From the NCBI GenBank assembly GCA_011391215.1, contig JAABQX010000017.1, positions 1-35,730 of the forward strand: DNA of 35,730 bases. Direction: 5' to 3'. Below the pieces are notes generated by a model. It searched no databases and was not told the DNA's origin. It saw only the letters and a program-made list of their open reading frames with translations. The stretch is from Rhodocyclaceae bacterium (GTDB lineage: Bacteria > Pseudomonadota > Gammaproteobacteria > Burkholderiales > Rhodocyclaceae). The first letter of the stretch is position 1, and the number at the start of each line of letters is the position of its first letter. The position numbers were made by a program, and so were the translations under genes. Of the stretch, positions 27,380-35,730 are shown one piece after another.

Positions 27380-27592
27380 TCAATACATCTTGGGGGGCAA
27401 CAACTGGCTGCGGATGCGCTTGTGGTGGCGCTTCACGGCAGCGGCGAGCTTGCGCTTGCGCTCGGAAGTGGGCTTCTCGTAGAACTCGCGGGAACGCAGT
27501 TCTGTGAGCGTACCGGCCTTCTCGATGGTGCGCTTGAAACGACGGATGGCAACCTCGAAAGGCTCGTTTTCCTTGAGACGAATACCGGGCAT
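27380..27592 (-). CDS. rpsU: 30S ribosomal protein S21
   Basis: A 70-residue basic ribosomal protein near the 3' end of 16S rRNA, important for initiation. The sequence [27 protein letters not shown] and [23 protein letters not shown] is standard. An AGGAA Shine-Dalgarno lies nine bases before the ATG. First gene of the rpsU-yqeY-dnaG-rpoD-tRNA-Ile2 transcription unit, with its own promoter at 27635-27662 and an attenuator after it. Confidence 0.98.
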   Translation of the reverse strand: MPGIRLKENEPFEVAIRRFKRTIEKAGTLTELRSREFYEKPTSERKRKLAAAVKRHHKRIRSQLLPPKMY

Positions 27593-27634
27593 GCGAATTT
27601 CCTGAGTGGATGGGTTGAGGCAAATGAGCCGCGC

Positions 27635-27662
27635 ATTCTAGCTGTTTCCCTAATGTTGTCAA
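27635..27662 (-). promoter_or_regulatory. Sigma70 promoter of the rpsU operon
   Basis: On the minus strand a perfect -35 TTGACA (27657-27662), a 16-bp spacer, and -10 TAGAAT (27635-27640, one mismatch). The -10 box is 42 bp from the rpsU ATG, leaving a short leader. It lies in the 92-bp gap downstream of pbpC, so the cluster has independent initiation. Confidence 0.78.
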
Positions 27663-27684
27663 AGGATATGCGTGGATAAGCATG

Positions 27685-29829
27685 TCATCTGCCGCGCTTT
27701 TCCCGCAACGCCCGCACCTCGAAACTCGCCGAGTCAAGCTCACGTCCGGCCGCATCCGCCAGCACCAGGCGGTGCCGGCCGGGACGCGGCAGCCAAGATT
27801 GTGGCTGGTCGGCACGACCCAGAGGCTTGCCGTCCATGCGCCATTGCCAGCCCATTCCGGCAACGGCAGAAAGCTGCGGGGCCAGGCGCTGACGGGCGGG
27901 CGGGATATCCGCATCCAGCGCGATCACCGTGCCGTCGGCCGGGTAGGCGATGCGCGCCAGGGCGCTGACGGTAGCGCTGTGCACGAGATTGCGCTCTGTG
28001 CCGGCAATGAACCATTCGCGGCGTGGTGGTTCGACCGCCGGTTCAAAGCGGATTGCTTGAGCAACGACGCCAGCCGGTGCAACGGGTGGCTCGCTGCGTA
28101 GCTTGCCGCGATGCAGCCCGTCCATGATCTCGCGCCACACCGGCGCCGCGCCGGAAACACCGGAGACCTCGTGCATCGCCGCACCCGAGGCGTTGCCGAC
28201 CCACACCGCCACGGTGAAGCGGCGTGAATAGCCGACGCACCAGTTGTCGCGCATGTCCTTGCTGGTGCCAGTTTTCACCGCCGTCCAGTAAGGCGTGGCG
28301 AGCCACGAAGCGAGGCCGAAGGTGGCGGCGCGTGCGGTGCGATCGGCCAGGATATCGCCAACGAGAAATGCGGCTTGAGACGAAAGCGCCTGCCGTGGCG
28401 TAGCGACCGACGCGGTATCGAAACTTGTGCGCACTGACGTCCAGCGCCCGCCGTTGGCCAGCGTGCGGAAAGCATTGGCCAGCGCCAGCAATGAAATATC
28501 GGCGGAACCGAGCGCCAGACTGTAGCCATACCAGTCGCCACGCTCGATCAGGCTGTCGAAGCCGAAGCGGCGCAGACGTTCCGCAAAATCGTCGGCGCCG
28601 ATACGCACCAGCGTTTTTACCGCCGGCACGTTGAGTGAGCCACCCAGCGCGGCACGCACGCTCACCCGGCCGCGATAGTCGGGATCGTAGTTCTGCGGCG
28701 TATAGAGGCCGTTGCCGGTCGGCAGCGAGAGCGGCGCATCCTCGATCAGCGAGGCCGGTGTCAGGTCGCGGCGCTCGAAAGCCAGGCCATACAGAAAGGG
28801 CTTGAGGGTCGATCCGGCCTGCCGCAGGGCCATCACGCCGTCGACCTCCGGCGCCTCGGACAAGCTGCCGCTGGAGCCGACCCAGGCCAGCACCTCACCG
28901 CTGGCGTTGTCAATTACCACCACGGCGCCATCCGCCACATTGCGTTTATCCAGAGCTGCCAGATGACGGCGCAGCGTCTCGCTGCTCAGGCGTTGGGTGA
29001 CGCTATCGAGCGTGGCTTTGCGACGTTGCCCTGGCGTATCGAGCAGCTTGCGCGCGAGGTGCGGCGCAAGATCGGGCGTCGCGTCGGCGCGGCGCAGCAC
29101 GTTGGACAGGCTCATTTCCGCCAGCACATCGAGATTGCGACAAAACGCCCCGCGCTGCATTTCCTTCAGCAGCGTGCAGGCACGTCGAACTACCACGCCA
29201 GCTTTTGCGTTCGGTGCGCGCAACAGGGAAGCCGCCAGCGCCGCCTCGGACTCGTCGAGTCCATGCGGCAGTTTGCCGAAGAGACCTTGGCTCATGGCGG
29301 CAACCCCGACGAGTTCGCCACGATAAGCCGCCAGGTTCAGATAGGCCTCAAGGATTTGTGGCTTGCTCCAGCTGCGTTCGAGGCGTAATGCGGCGGCGGC
29401 CTGGTCGAGCTTTTCGAACACACTGCGCCGTCCGCGCCGTTGCCGTTCTGCATCGATCAAGCTGACGAGTTGCATGGTCAGCGTACTCGCGCCACGTGTC
29501 TTTTCGTTCCAAAGGTTGCCCCAGACCCCAGCAGCAGCAGCTTGCCAATCCACACCGGCATGTTCCAGAAAGCGCTTGTCCTCCGAAAGCCGCACGGCCT
29601 TTTGCAGCGCCGGCGCGATGTCTTGCAACGCCACCCAGGGTAAACGCCGCACCTGGTGATCGATGCGCACCACCGCCAGCGGCTCGCCGTGCCGGTCAAG
29701 CAGCCAGGCGTCGGAGGGACGGTAGGCCACACGTACCTCTTCGAAACCAGGCAACGCCGCAAAAGTCGGCGCTGGCAGAACGGCGCACAATGCCACCCAA
29801 ACGAGTACGCGCACCCGCCAGTGCCTCAC
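27685..29829 (-). CDS. pbpC: Penicillin-binding protein 1C (glycosyltransferase/transpeptidase)
   Basis: A 714-residue bifunctional class A PBP. A signal-anchor/signal peptide (residues 5-25), GT51 domain with catalytic E83 in SEDKRFLEHAGVDW and RGASTLTMQL, transpeptidase domain with S340-TLK343, S398-L-N400 and K519-TG521, and a C-terminal BiPBP_C domain (about 620-710). Motif set and the BiPBP_C tail identify PbpC. The start is GTG at 29829, overlapping the macroglobulin stop as GTGA, so translation is coupled. Dispersed-repeat copy 10 encodes VLPAPTF at the end of the signal segment. The pairing with a macroglobulin gene matches E. coli yfhM-pbpC, thought to act in periplasmic defence or repair. 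Confidence 0.95.
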   Translation of the reverse strand: MRHWRVRVLVWVALCAVLPAPTFAALPGFEEVRVAYRPSDAWLLDRHGEPLAVVRIDHQVRRLPWVALQDIAPALQKAVRLSEDKRFLEHAGVDWQAAAAGVWGNLWNEKTRGASTLTMQLVSLIDAERQRRGRRSVFEKLDQAAAALRLERSWSKPQILEAYLNLAAYRGELVGVAAMSQGLFGKLPHGLDESEAALAASLLRAPNAKAGVVVRRACTLLKEMQRGAFCRNLDVLAEMSLSNVLRRADATPDLAPHLARKLLDTPGQRRKATLDSVTQRLSSETLRRHLAALDKRNVADGAVVVIDNASGEVLAWVGSSGSLSEAPEVDGVMALRQAGSTLKPFLYGLAFERRDLTPASLIEDAPLSLPTGNGLYTPQNYDPDYRGRVSVRAALGGSLNVPAVKTLVRIGADDFAERLRRFGFDSLIERGDWYGYSLALGSADISLLALANAFRTLANGGRWTSVRTSFDTASVATPRQALSSQAAFLVGDILADRTARAATFGLASWLATPYWTAVKTGTSKDMRDNWCVGYSRRFTVAVWVGNASGAAMHEVSGVSGAAPVWREIMDGLHRGKLRSEPPVAPAGVVAQAIRFEPAVEPPRREWFIAGTERNLVHSATVSALARIAYPADGTVIALDADIPPARQRLAPQLSAVAGMGWQWRMDGKPLGRADQPQSWLPRPGRHRLVLADAAGRELDSASFEVRALREKRGR
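29761..29784 (-). repeat. Dispersed 24-bp repeat, copy 10 (pbpC signal region)
   Basis: The minus strand reads GCCGTTCTGCC then AGCGCCGACTTTT, two mismatches from consensus. Sense orientation, encoding A-V-L-P-A-P-T-F at the end of the hydrophobic N-terminal segment of PbpC. Confidence 0.88.
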
Positions 29830-32800
29830 GGCGCGACAACCACCTTGCCGTTCGGCACTTCACCGAACACATCCGGCGCATACATCGCTTCGACGCGCGT
29901 CGGCGGCAGAACAAATTCGCCGGCGTTGTTCAGCCGCAAGGTGTAGTCGATGGTGAAACGGCCGCGCGGGACGACGTCATAGTAGGCGCGGAAATTGGAG
30001 AAGCTACGTTCGATGTAGGTCGGCCAGACGCGCTGCGCACGCTTGTCTTCATCCAGGGTAGCGATGCGTGAATCACGATTGTCACCGTCGCCGAGTACGC
30101 GCGCGCCGGCGGGAATGGGATCGCTGACGACAACCCAGGTCATGTCCTGCTCGGCATCGACGGTCAGCGTGACACGCCATAGATCGCCGCGACTGATCTT
30201 GCCTTGGGTCTTCTCCTGGACCGGAGTCACCGTGCGGCTGACACGGTAACCGAAGGCGCGCGGCACAGTGATCGGAATCGCCGCAAGCGATTGCAGGCTG
30301 GCCCAGGGCTGGCCGCTGCCGGCGTGGTTGATGCTGAGATTTTCCGCGCCGGCTGGCCAGGGCAGCGCGAGTTTCGGTGCAGCATCCGTAGCCTGCGCGC
30401 CCTGCCAACGATGCTCGGTGGTGGCCTTGCCCAGTTGGGCATAGGTGGTGCCAGTCACTGTCTCACTTTCGTAACGCTGGGCGTAACCATCGAGGGCAGC
30501 CACCGCCCAGGCATTGGCCGTAGTGGTAAACCAGCGGCCGCGTACCTGGCGTTCCAGCGCGCCACGCAGCAGCTTGGGCAGGTCATCGCGCCAGCTTGGT
30601 TCGTCAAGCGCGGCTTCGATCAGCCGGAAGCTGTTGGAATCGCCGCTGACCATCATCCACCACCAGTAATCACTTTTCTCGGTAGTGAACGTGAGGCGCC
30701 CGCCGGTGTAGCTCAGACGATTGCGTAGTTCGCGCTCGGCAGCGGCCAGCTTGTCGGCACGTTCGGGCAGATCATTGAGGCGACGCACCACGAGCCACCA
30801 GTCAATGAGCGCCGAGGTGGGCAGACGCAGCAGGTTGAGGTCTAGCGCCGATACCGCACGAGTTACGCCGGCCGTCTTTCTGCCGCCGCGCGTGAGGGCT
30901 TCAAGCGCGGTGAGCTTCGTGACCTGTTGCGTATCGATTTGCGCAGGTGCCCAGAGGTTGGCCTTCAAGCGTCCCTCGACGAAGGCAGTCAGCCCGCTCT
31001 CCATGCGCATCTTCAAATCATCGGGCAACGCTGCACCGGCAAGCGCTGACATATCAAGCACATAAGCGGTCAGCGTCACACTGCCTGGCCCGTCACCGGG
31101 GAAGTAGCGCGCCAGGCCGTTGCCGTCGAGCAGTGCGGGCAGGCTGTCGATGATTTCTCGCCAGCGCTTCTCGTCGTGCAGACCGACGGCGATGGAGGTT
31201 TTCTGTTCGAGGCAGCCAAACGGGTACTCCTCAAAGAAACGCGTCAGGCCCGGCGGCGGCGTGGCGAGTTTTGCGGAAAGCATGATCTCGATGCCGCCCT
31301 TGCCCGGCAATGCGTCCTGCGGTGGCACAACCGGCAGTTCCAGCTTGCCTGCCACGCGCGCGAAGGTCGCCTGCTGCACGGTGACGGGCACGGCGGGTTC
31401 GATGCGCTGCGTAAGCTTCAGTCGATCCTGATTTTTGCCGTCTTTTTCGTTGGCCTCGAATTCCCAGACGAGGCTGCTCACTTCTTCCGGCGCCTGCGCC
31501 GTCCAGGCGAGTTCGGTCGCGCCTTCGGCGTCGAGCTTGACTTCCTGCGCATCGAGCGACTGGCTACCGGCACGGGCGACGACACGCACCGACATCGGCT
31601 TGGCCGTGCCATTACGCACGGTCAGCAAGGCTTGGTAGCTATCCTTTTCGCGCACCACGGGCGGCAGGCCGGAGATCAGTTGCAACTCCTGCCGCGTGCG
31701 GATGCTGGCGCTGCCGGTGCCGAACAGACCCGCACCGGCGGTAGCGACGCCGACGAACTTGAACTCAGTGAGTGAATCGTTGATCGGCACCTTCACGGTC
31801 GCCGTCCCGTCAGCGCCGACTTTTACACGCGGCTGCCAGCTCAGCAAGGTATCGAAGAGCTCGCGCGCCGGCGCGCGCCCGCCGCCGCCGCCCGGCGCTA
31901 CGGCCTTCTTGCCATAGTGGCGCTTGCCGATCACCTGCGACTGGGCGGTGGCGGTCTGTACTGTGTAGGCACGGCGCGGCGTCATGGCGTCGAGCAACTT
32001 CCAGCTGGCGTTATCCTTCATTTCCAGCAGCGCCTGATCGACGGCGGCGAAGGCAATTTCACTGCCTTCCGGCAAGGATTTTCCGCCGGGGGCGGTGACT
32101 TTCAGGCGCACGCTCGCCTCTTCGCGCGGCCGGTAATCGGTACGTTCCGGCTGCACTGCAACGCTCAATTGCATGCCCGCCGTGCCGACGCCAACTTCGG
32201 CCAGGCCGATGCGCCAGGAGGGCTTGGCGAGATCGACCATGGCGCTCGGCTGCACAGGATTCCACCACTCGCGGAACCACGCCGCCGGTTCGCGCCAGCC
32301 CCACTGGAACAGCGAATACCACTTGAGCGGCGTGACGCGGCCGCGCACCACGAGCACCGAGACATAGACGTTGGGCGCCCACTCCGCCTTCACCGGCACG
32401 TCAACGACAGGCTTGAAACGCGACAGCGGACGCACGAAGGTTTCGATGACGCCCTCCGCCTCGACCGTAATCAGGGCCGTCGCCTCGCGGAAGGGCGTGT
32501 GCACCTGGAAGCGTGCCGTCTCGCCCGGCTGGTAGGATTTTTGTTCGGGAATCACATCGATGCGATCCTGGTTGCCGGCGGCAAACCAGGTGTCTTCGCC
32601 CGCATTGCTCCAGAAACTGCTGCCGGCGCGGGCCACATTGTCCTGCGCATCACGGGCTTCGGCGAGCAGGAGGATTTCACCGGCGCCGGCCACCTTCGGT
32701 TCGCAGCGCAGCTGACCGCGCGCATCCGTGAAGCCTTTGCAAACTTCGCCGAGATCGTTGTATTCGTCACGATTCTCGTAGGCATAGAAACCGCCGACGA

Positions 32801-35453
32801 TGCGCCGCCGGTGGGAATATGAAAGGCGGCGCTTGGCACTGACGCGCACCTCCTGTCCGGCGATGGGTTTGCCGTCAAGATCGAGGGCGACGAGATCCAC
32901 GCGTCCTTTATCTGACGCCGCGGCCCAGTCGGGAATTGACAGGCCGAGCACCACTGCAGCCGGCCACACAGGCACGTTGCCGTGAATGGTCTGGATCTCG
33001 CCGTTCGGATCGGTGAAACTCATCTCGGCATAGAGCTCGGCGGGGCCGCGCGGGGCAGATTTGAGTGCCACGTCGAGCTGGCCGGCACCGGCCTTGTCGA
33101 GTGTCAGCGCCTGTTTGTCGAGCACCAAATTCTCACGTTCGCGACCGCTATCGATATTGAAAGCGCCGAGTCCCGCTGCGTTGAAATCCACTTGAAAACT
33201 GTAGCGGTCATAGCCTTGCCAACTGGGCCAAGTCGGGCGCACGGTGGCCGACACGCTGACGGCGGCGCCCTTGGCCGCGCCGCCGTTTAGGAAATTGAGG
33301 CCGAGCGAAACAGGAATACGCTTTGGCGCAACATAACGCGCGGCGACGCCTTGCACGCGACCGGTGAACACCGGCAGGCGGAAATCGGAAACGCTGAACT
33401 CGCCACCACCGGGAAGATCGAGCGCATACGTGCCGCGCTTGGCCGCGTCGGGAATCTTCCACTGGCTAGTCGCCGTGCCTTGGGCATCCCAGGCAAGATC
33501 GACCGGGTATTCGGCGCCGCTGCCGTCATGCCGGATCAGCATGCGCTTCGGCAATGTTGCGGGATCGGGGAAGCCCATGCCACGACTGTTGCGTTCGCGC
33601 GCAATGTGCTTCATCGACACTGTTTGACCGGGGCGCAACAGTGTGCGGTCGAAAACGGTATGCACGATCTTTCCAGCGGCAGACTCGCCCCAGGTCGCCA
33701 CGCCGAAGCGCCAGGGTTCGATGCCATCGTTCCAGTCACTGCGCACAAAACTGTAATCCTCGCCAAGGCGGGCGCTGGCGAACAAAAAATCCGACTCACC
33801 GCAGAGGCTTTGCGGCAATGCCTGCGGTATCGGAGCACGTCCTTGCGCGTCGGTCGTGCCGCTCCACAGCAGTTTGCCCTTGCAATCGGAGACGCGCACT
33901 GCCGCACCGGCGACCGGCTTGCCCTGATCGAGCGAGGTCACCCAAACCAATGAGTTATCGGTACTGCGTTTCAGATGCACTGCGAGGTTGGTCACCAGCG
34001 CGGTGGCGCGCACATACATGGGCTTGGGCTGAGAAAGCAGCGTGGCACCGAGCAGCTGGCTTTCCACCTCGATGATGTGGAAGCCGGGCTTGGCCAACGG
34101 GATGCCCACCACCTCGAACTCAGCACTGCCGCCGGGTTTGGGCAAGTCCCGCTTCTTCACACCCGGCTGCCGGGCGAGGAAGGAAAGTTCGCGGGCATAG
34201 TAGGGATCGACATATTCCTCGGACTTGCCGGCGCGCAGCAGCCGGGTTGTCTGCGTCTGCTGCTCGAAGCGCGCCAAGCTCTGCATGGCGGCAATGATCT
34301 CGGCGTCGTTGGTCAGGTGGCGCTCATTGAGCTGCAACCTGGCTTCGATGTTGCGCAACGTAACGGGCAGCACGCCGCCTTCATGCAGTTCGACAATGCC
34401 GAACGCGCCGGAAAACTTGGCCAGCGGCGGCAACGTGCCAGTCTTGAACTTGAGCGGAAAGTTCGCGGCATTCGCCAGCGGTCGGCCCGCATCATCCTGG
34501 ATACCGGTGGGCAATTCCAGCCGCAGTTCGGCGTTCTGCGGGAAAGGCTTGGCGAACGTGATGCTGTTCAAGGTGTTTTCGCGGCTGCCACTCTTCTGGT
34601 GCGGATCAACCGGCAAGCGCACACCTTCTGGCATGACGAGACGAATCTTGTCGCGCAAACCCGCATCGACGGCCGCCGAGAATTCCAGCGTGATGGCCGA
34701 GAGCGGCGAGCAGGGCGCACTGGCCTTTTCGCGCTCGCAACTCAGCGTGGCGCGGAAGGGTTCGCGCACCGGGTAAATGAAGCTTTCTTCCCGTGTCGAT
34801 TTCGCGCCATTGGTCGACTCGACGCCCTTGCCCCACACCAGCTTCATCTTCACGCCGGGCGGCAGTCGCTCGACGCAACTGACGACGACATCGTTCGGGT
34901 CGTGACGATGCAGGCTGGCGAGAATTTCGTTGCGCTGTTTCTCCGGTACCACGCGCACCGGAATGCGGCTGGCCACGCCATCGGCCTCGCACCAGACGTT
35001 CTGTTCTACCGATGCCGGCTGCACCGGCCCGGCGGGCGTAATGACGAAGGCCTGGTCTTCCTCGATACCGCTGCCGGGAGAAGGCTGGACGCGGCGCGGC
35101 CATGGACCGGGCGCAAAAAAGCGATATTGATTTTGTCCGCTAACCGCTTCGCCGTTACTCGCCTTGAGTCCCGACTTCAGATTGAAGAGGCAGCGTTCGC
35201 CGGCTTGCAGGGGACGTTCGAGTTGCCAGGCCCAGGTCTTCGTATCGACCCAGCGACCACTACCGCCGACCGCGCCGCAATCGACCTTGAAAGGCGCCGG
35301 CGCCTGGGCTTGGCCGAGGGGTGCCATGTCGGTGCTGAACACCGCCGTCGCCCGCGTCTGCTGATCGACCAGCTCCTGCGGCGTGAATTGCTGCACCCAG
35401 GCGGCATGCGCCATGATCGAGAAAAACAGCAGCGCGGCGGCGAGGGTTTTCAT
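29826..35453 (-). CDS. Bacterial alpha-2-macroglobulin family protein with thioester
   Basis: A 1875-residue periplasmic macroglobulin, expected to trap proteases. I start it at ATG 35453, where MKTLAAALLFFSIMAHAAW is a clean signal peptide (cleavage near AHA-A); a 70-residue longer frame upstream overlaps tsaD. There is no lipobox cysteine, unlike E. coli YfhM. The order is bacterial MG domains, a Gly-rich stretch (near residue 1185, APGGGGGRAP) that could be the bait loop, the A2M domain (DGTATVKVPINDSLTEFKFVG), and the thioester motif C1414-LEQ in YPFGCLEQKTS, then the alpha-helical TED (about 1415-1700). It overlaps pbpC by 4 bp. Dispersed-repeat copy 11 lies antisense in the A2M domain. 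Confidence 0.93.
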   Translation of the reverse strand: MKTLAAALLFFSIMAHAAWVQQFTPQELVDQQTRATAVFSTDMAPLGQAQAPAPFKVDCGAVGGSGRWVDTKTWAWQLERPLQAGERCLFNLKSGLKASNGEAVSGQNQYRFFAPGPWPRRVQPSPGSGIEEDQAFVITPAGPVQPASVEQNVWCEADGVASRIPVRVVPEKQRNEILASLHRHDPNDVVVSCVERLPPGVKMKLVWGKGVESTNGAKSTREESFIYPVREPFRATLSCEREKASAPCSPLSAITLEFSAAVDAGLRDKIRLVMPEGVRLPVDPHQKSGSRENTLNSITFAKPFPQNAELRLELPTGIQDDAGRPLANAANFPLKFKTGTLPPLAKFSGAFGIVELHEGGVLPVTLRNIEARLQLNERHLTNDAEIIAAMQSLARFEQQTQTTRLLRAGKSEEYVDPYYARELSFLARQPGVKKRDLPKPGGSAEFEVVGIPLAKPGFHIIEVESQLLGATLLSQPKPMYVRATALVTNLAVHLKRSTDNSLVWVTSLDQGKPVAGAAVRVSDCKGKLLWSGTTDAQGRAPIPQALPQSLCGESDFLFASARLGEDYSFVRSDWNDGIEPWRFGVATWGESAAGKIVHTVFDRTLLRPGQTVSMKHIARERNSRGMGFPDPATLPKRMLIRHDGSGAEYPVDLAWDAQGTATSQWKIPDAAKRGTYALDLPGGGEFSVSDFRLPVFTGRVQGVAARYVAPKRIPVSLGLNFLNGGAAKGAAVSVSATVRPTWPSWQGYDRYSFQVDFNAAGLGAFNIDSGRERENLVLDKQALTLDKAGAGQLDVALKSAPRGPAELYAEMSFTDPNGEIQTIHGNVPVWPAAVVLGLSIPDWAAASDKGRVDLVALDLDGKPIAGQEVRVSAKRRLSYSHRRRIVGGFYAYENRDEYNDLGEVCKGFTDARGQLRCEPKVAGAGEILLLAEARDAQDNVARAGSSFWSNAGEDTWFAAGNQDRIDVIPEQKSYQPGETARFQVHTPFREATALITVEAEGVIETFVRPLSRFKPVVDVPVKAEWAPNVYVSVLVVRGRVTPLKWYSLFQWGWREPAAWFREWWNPVQPSAMVDLAKPSWRIGLAEVGVGTAGMQLSVAVQPERTDYRPREEASVRLKVTAPGGKSLPEGSEIAFAAVDQALLEMKDNASWKLLDAMTPRRAYTVQTATAQSQVIGKRHYGKKAVAPGGGGGRAPARELFDTLLSWQPRVKVGADGTATVKVPINDSLTEFKFVGVATAGAGLFGTGSASIRTRQELQLISGLPPVVREKDSYQALLTVRNGTAKPMSVRVVARAGSQSLDAQEVKLDAEGATELAWTAQAPEEVSSLVWEFEANEKDGKNQDRLKLTQRIEPAVPVTVQQATFARVAGKLELPVVPPQDALPGKGGIEIMLSAKLATPPPGLTRFFEEYPFGCLEQKTSIAVGLHDEKRWREIIDSLPALLDGNGLARYFPGDGPGSVTLTAYVLDMSALAGAALPDDLKMRMESGLTAFVEGRLKANLWAPAQIDTQQVTKLTALEALTRGGRKTAGVTRAVSALDLNLLRLPTSALIDWWLVVRRLNDLPERADKLAAAERELRNRLSYTGGRLTFTTEKSDYWWWMMVSGDSNSFRLIEAALDEPSWRDDLPKLLRGALERQVRGRWFTTTANAWAVAALDGYAQRYESETVTGTTYAQLGKATTEHRWQGAQATDAAPKLALPWPAGAENLSINHAGSGQPWASLQSLAAIPITVPRAFGYRVSRTVTPVQEKTQGKISRGDLWRVTLTVDAEQDMTWVVVSDPIPAGARVLGDGDNRDSRIATLDEDKRAQRVWPTYIERSFSNFRAYYDVVPRGRFTIDYTLRLNNAGEFVLPPTRVEAMYAPDVFGEVPNGKVVVAP
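31801..31824 (+). repeat. Dispersed 24-bp repeat, copy 11 (macroglobulin gene)
   Basis: Reads GCCGTCCCGTC then AGCGCCGACTTTT, one mismatch from consensus. Antisense to the host gene; the coding strand reads K-V-G-A-D-G-T-A across it, a stretch that fits the conserved A2M sequence, so the element overlaps functional codons. Confidence 0.9.
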
Positions 35454-35483
35454 GGTCGCATCCCGGGTGAATGGCAGCGGTCG

Positions 35484-35489
35484 ATTATA
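35484..35489 (-). promoter_or_regulatory. Candidate -10 box for the macroglobulin-pbpC operon
   Basis: A perfect TATAAT on the minus strand, 30 bp before the macroglobulin ATG in the 57-bp gap divergent from tsaD. No clear -35 box is visible. A plus-strand TAGAAT (35499-35504) ends only six bases before the tsaD ATG. Confidence 0.4.
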
Positions 35490-35510
35490 GTCAGCCGGTA
35501 GAATGACGCC

Positions 35511-35730
35511 ATGAAAGTGCTCGGCATCGAATCCTCCTGCGACGAAACCGGCGTCGCCCTCTACGACACGGAACAGGGACTGCTCGCCCATGCCGTGCAC
35601 ACGCAGGTCGCCATGCACGAAGCCTACGGCGGCGTGGTGCCGGAACTCGCTTCGCGCGATCACATCAGGCGGCTCGTCCCGTTATTGGAAACGGTCCTCG
35701 CCAAGGCCGCCGCAAAGAAAGAAGACCTCG
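35511..35730 (+). CDS. tsaD: tRNA N6-threonylcarbamoyladenosine transferase TsaD, N-terminal part (3' truncated by window edge)
   Basis: The first 73 codons of the Kae1/TsaD ASKHA-fold enzyme that transfers the threonylcarbamoyl group to A37 of ANN-decoding tRNAs, working with TsaB, TsaE and TsaC. The N-terminus [19 protein letters not shown] is diagnostic, and [17 protein letters not shown] contains the H-x-x-x-H-type region start. No good Shine-Dalgarno is visible. It is divergent from the macroglobulin gene. tsaD is the usual neighbour of rpsU in proteobacteria, here separated from it by the macroglobulin-pbpC pair. The rest of the gene is outside the window. Confidence 0.96.
   Translation, partial: MKVLGIESSCDETGVALYDTEQGLLAHAVHTQVAMHEAYGGVVPELASRDHIRRLVPLLETVLAKAAAKKEDL

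Noticed and set aside
33975-35501. 508-codon open frame opposite the macroglobulin gene
   Set aside because: Shadow frame; the minus-strand gene has a signal peptide and a thioester motif and is plainly the real one.
35454-35663. 70-residue N-terminal extension of the macroglobulin frame
   Set aside because: It would overlap tsaD antisense and bury the signal peptide that starts at 35453.

Overview
The window is about 35.7 kb of GC-rich chromosomal DNA, densely packed with housekeeping genes. Gene content and order point to a betaproteobacterium, probably near the Rhodocyclales/Nitrosomonadales. The evidence is the phoH-ybeY-corC-lnt-glyQ-glyS-gmhB-plsC run, the rpsU-yqeY-dnaG-rpoD-tRNA-Ile2 run with tsaD divergent, a very long Lys/Ala-rich RpoD N-terminus, and several c-di-GMP and HDOD signalling genes. 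The family assignment is inference. I see no prophage, insertion sequence, CRISPR array or rRNA, and no gene-free stretch over 300 bases.

Layout. (1) 1-1037: the 3' end of the helicase gene rep. (2) 1041-6018, minus strand: a tightly packed operon slt > NDUFA9-like epimerase > cca > HDOD protein. (3) 6084-9929, plus strand: 5-formyl-THF cyclo-ligase, an HDOD protein with a degenerate EAL-like N-terminus, and a PAS-PAS-GGDEF-EAL protein. (4) 9974-11107, minus: a MalY/PatB-type PLP lyase. (5) 11229-21016, plus: a small unknown protein, the phoH-ybeY-corC-lnt envelope/RNA-processing cluster, glyQS, gmhB, plsC, an unknown protein and a YgjP-type metallopeptidase, mostly with 4-bp overlaps or very short gaps. 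(6) 21066-22517, minus: a class III nucleotide cyclase fused to a hemerythrin. (7) 22555-27592, minus: tRNA-Ile2(CAU), rpoD, dnaG, yqeY, rpsU (the macromolecular-synthesis cluster), with a good sigma70 promoter ahead of rpsU and a hairpin terminator/attenuator after it. (8) 27685-35453, minus: pbpC and a thioester alpha-2-macroglobulin, lying between rpsU and tsaD. (9) 35511-end: the 5' end of tsaD.

The most unusual signal is a dispersed, strand-asymmetric 24-bp sequence present at least 11 times in both orientations, roughly once per 3 kb. Its left half is GCCGTCCCGCC and its right half is AGCGCCGACTTTT. Nine copies lie inside protein-coding genes and are read in several frames. In at least two genes (the NDUFA9-like gene and plsC) the copy seems to replace ordinary codons without changing protein length. 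Two copies share an extra 21-bp internal segment with a CCCC/GGGG hairpin and are almost identical to each other over 44 bp. This does not look like a normal REP or IS remnant. It resembles the behaviour of DNA uptake sequences in Neisseria and Haemophilus, but neither a function nor a previous description can be established from this window alone.

Other items of note are the cyclase-hemerythrin fusion with all seven di-iron ligands, three perfectly phased 11-bp repeats overlapping the TTG start of phoH, and a non-lipoprotein thioester macroglobulin coupled to pbpC.
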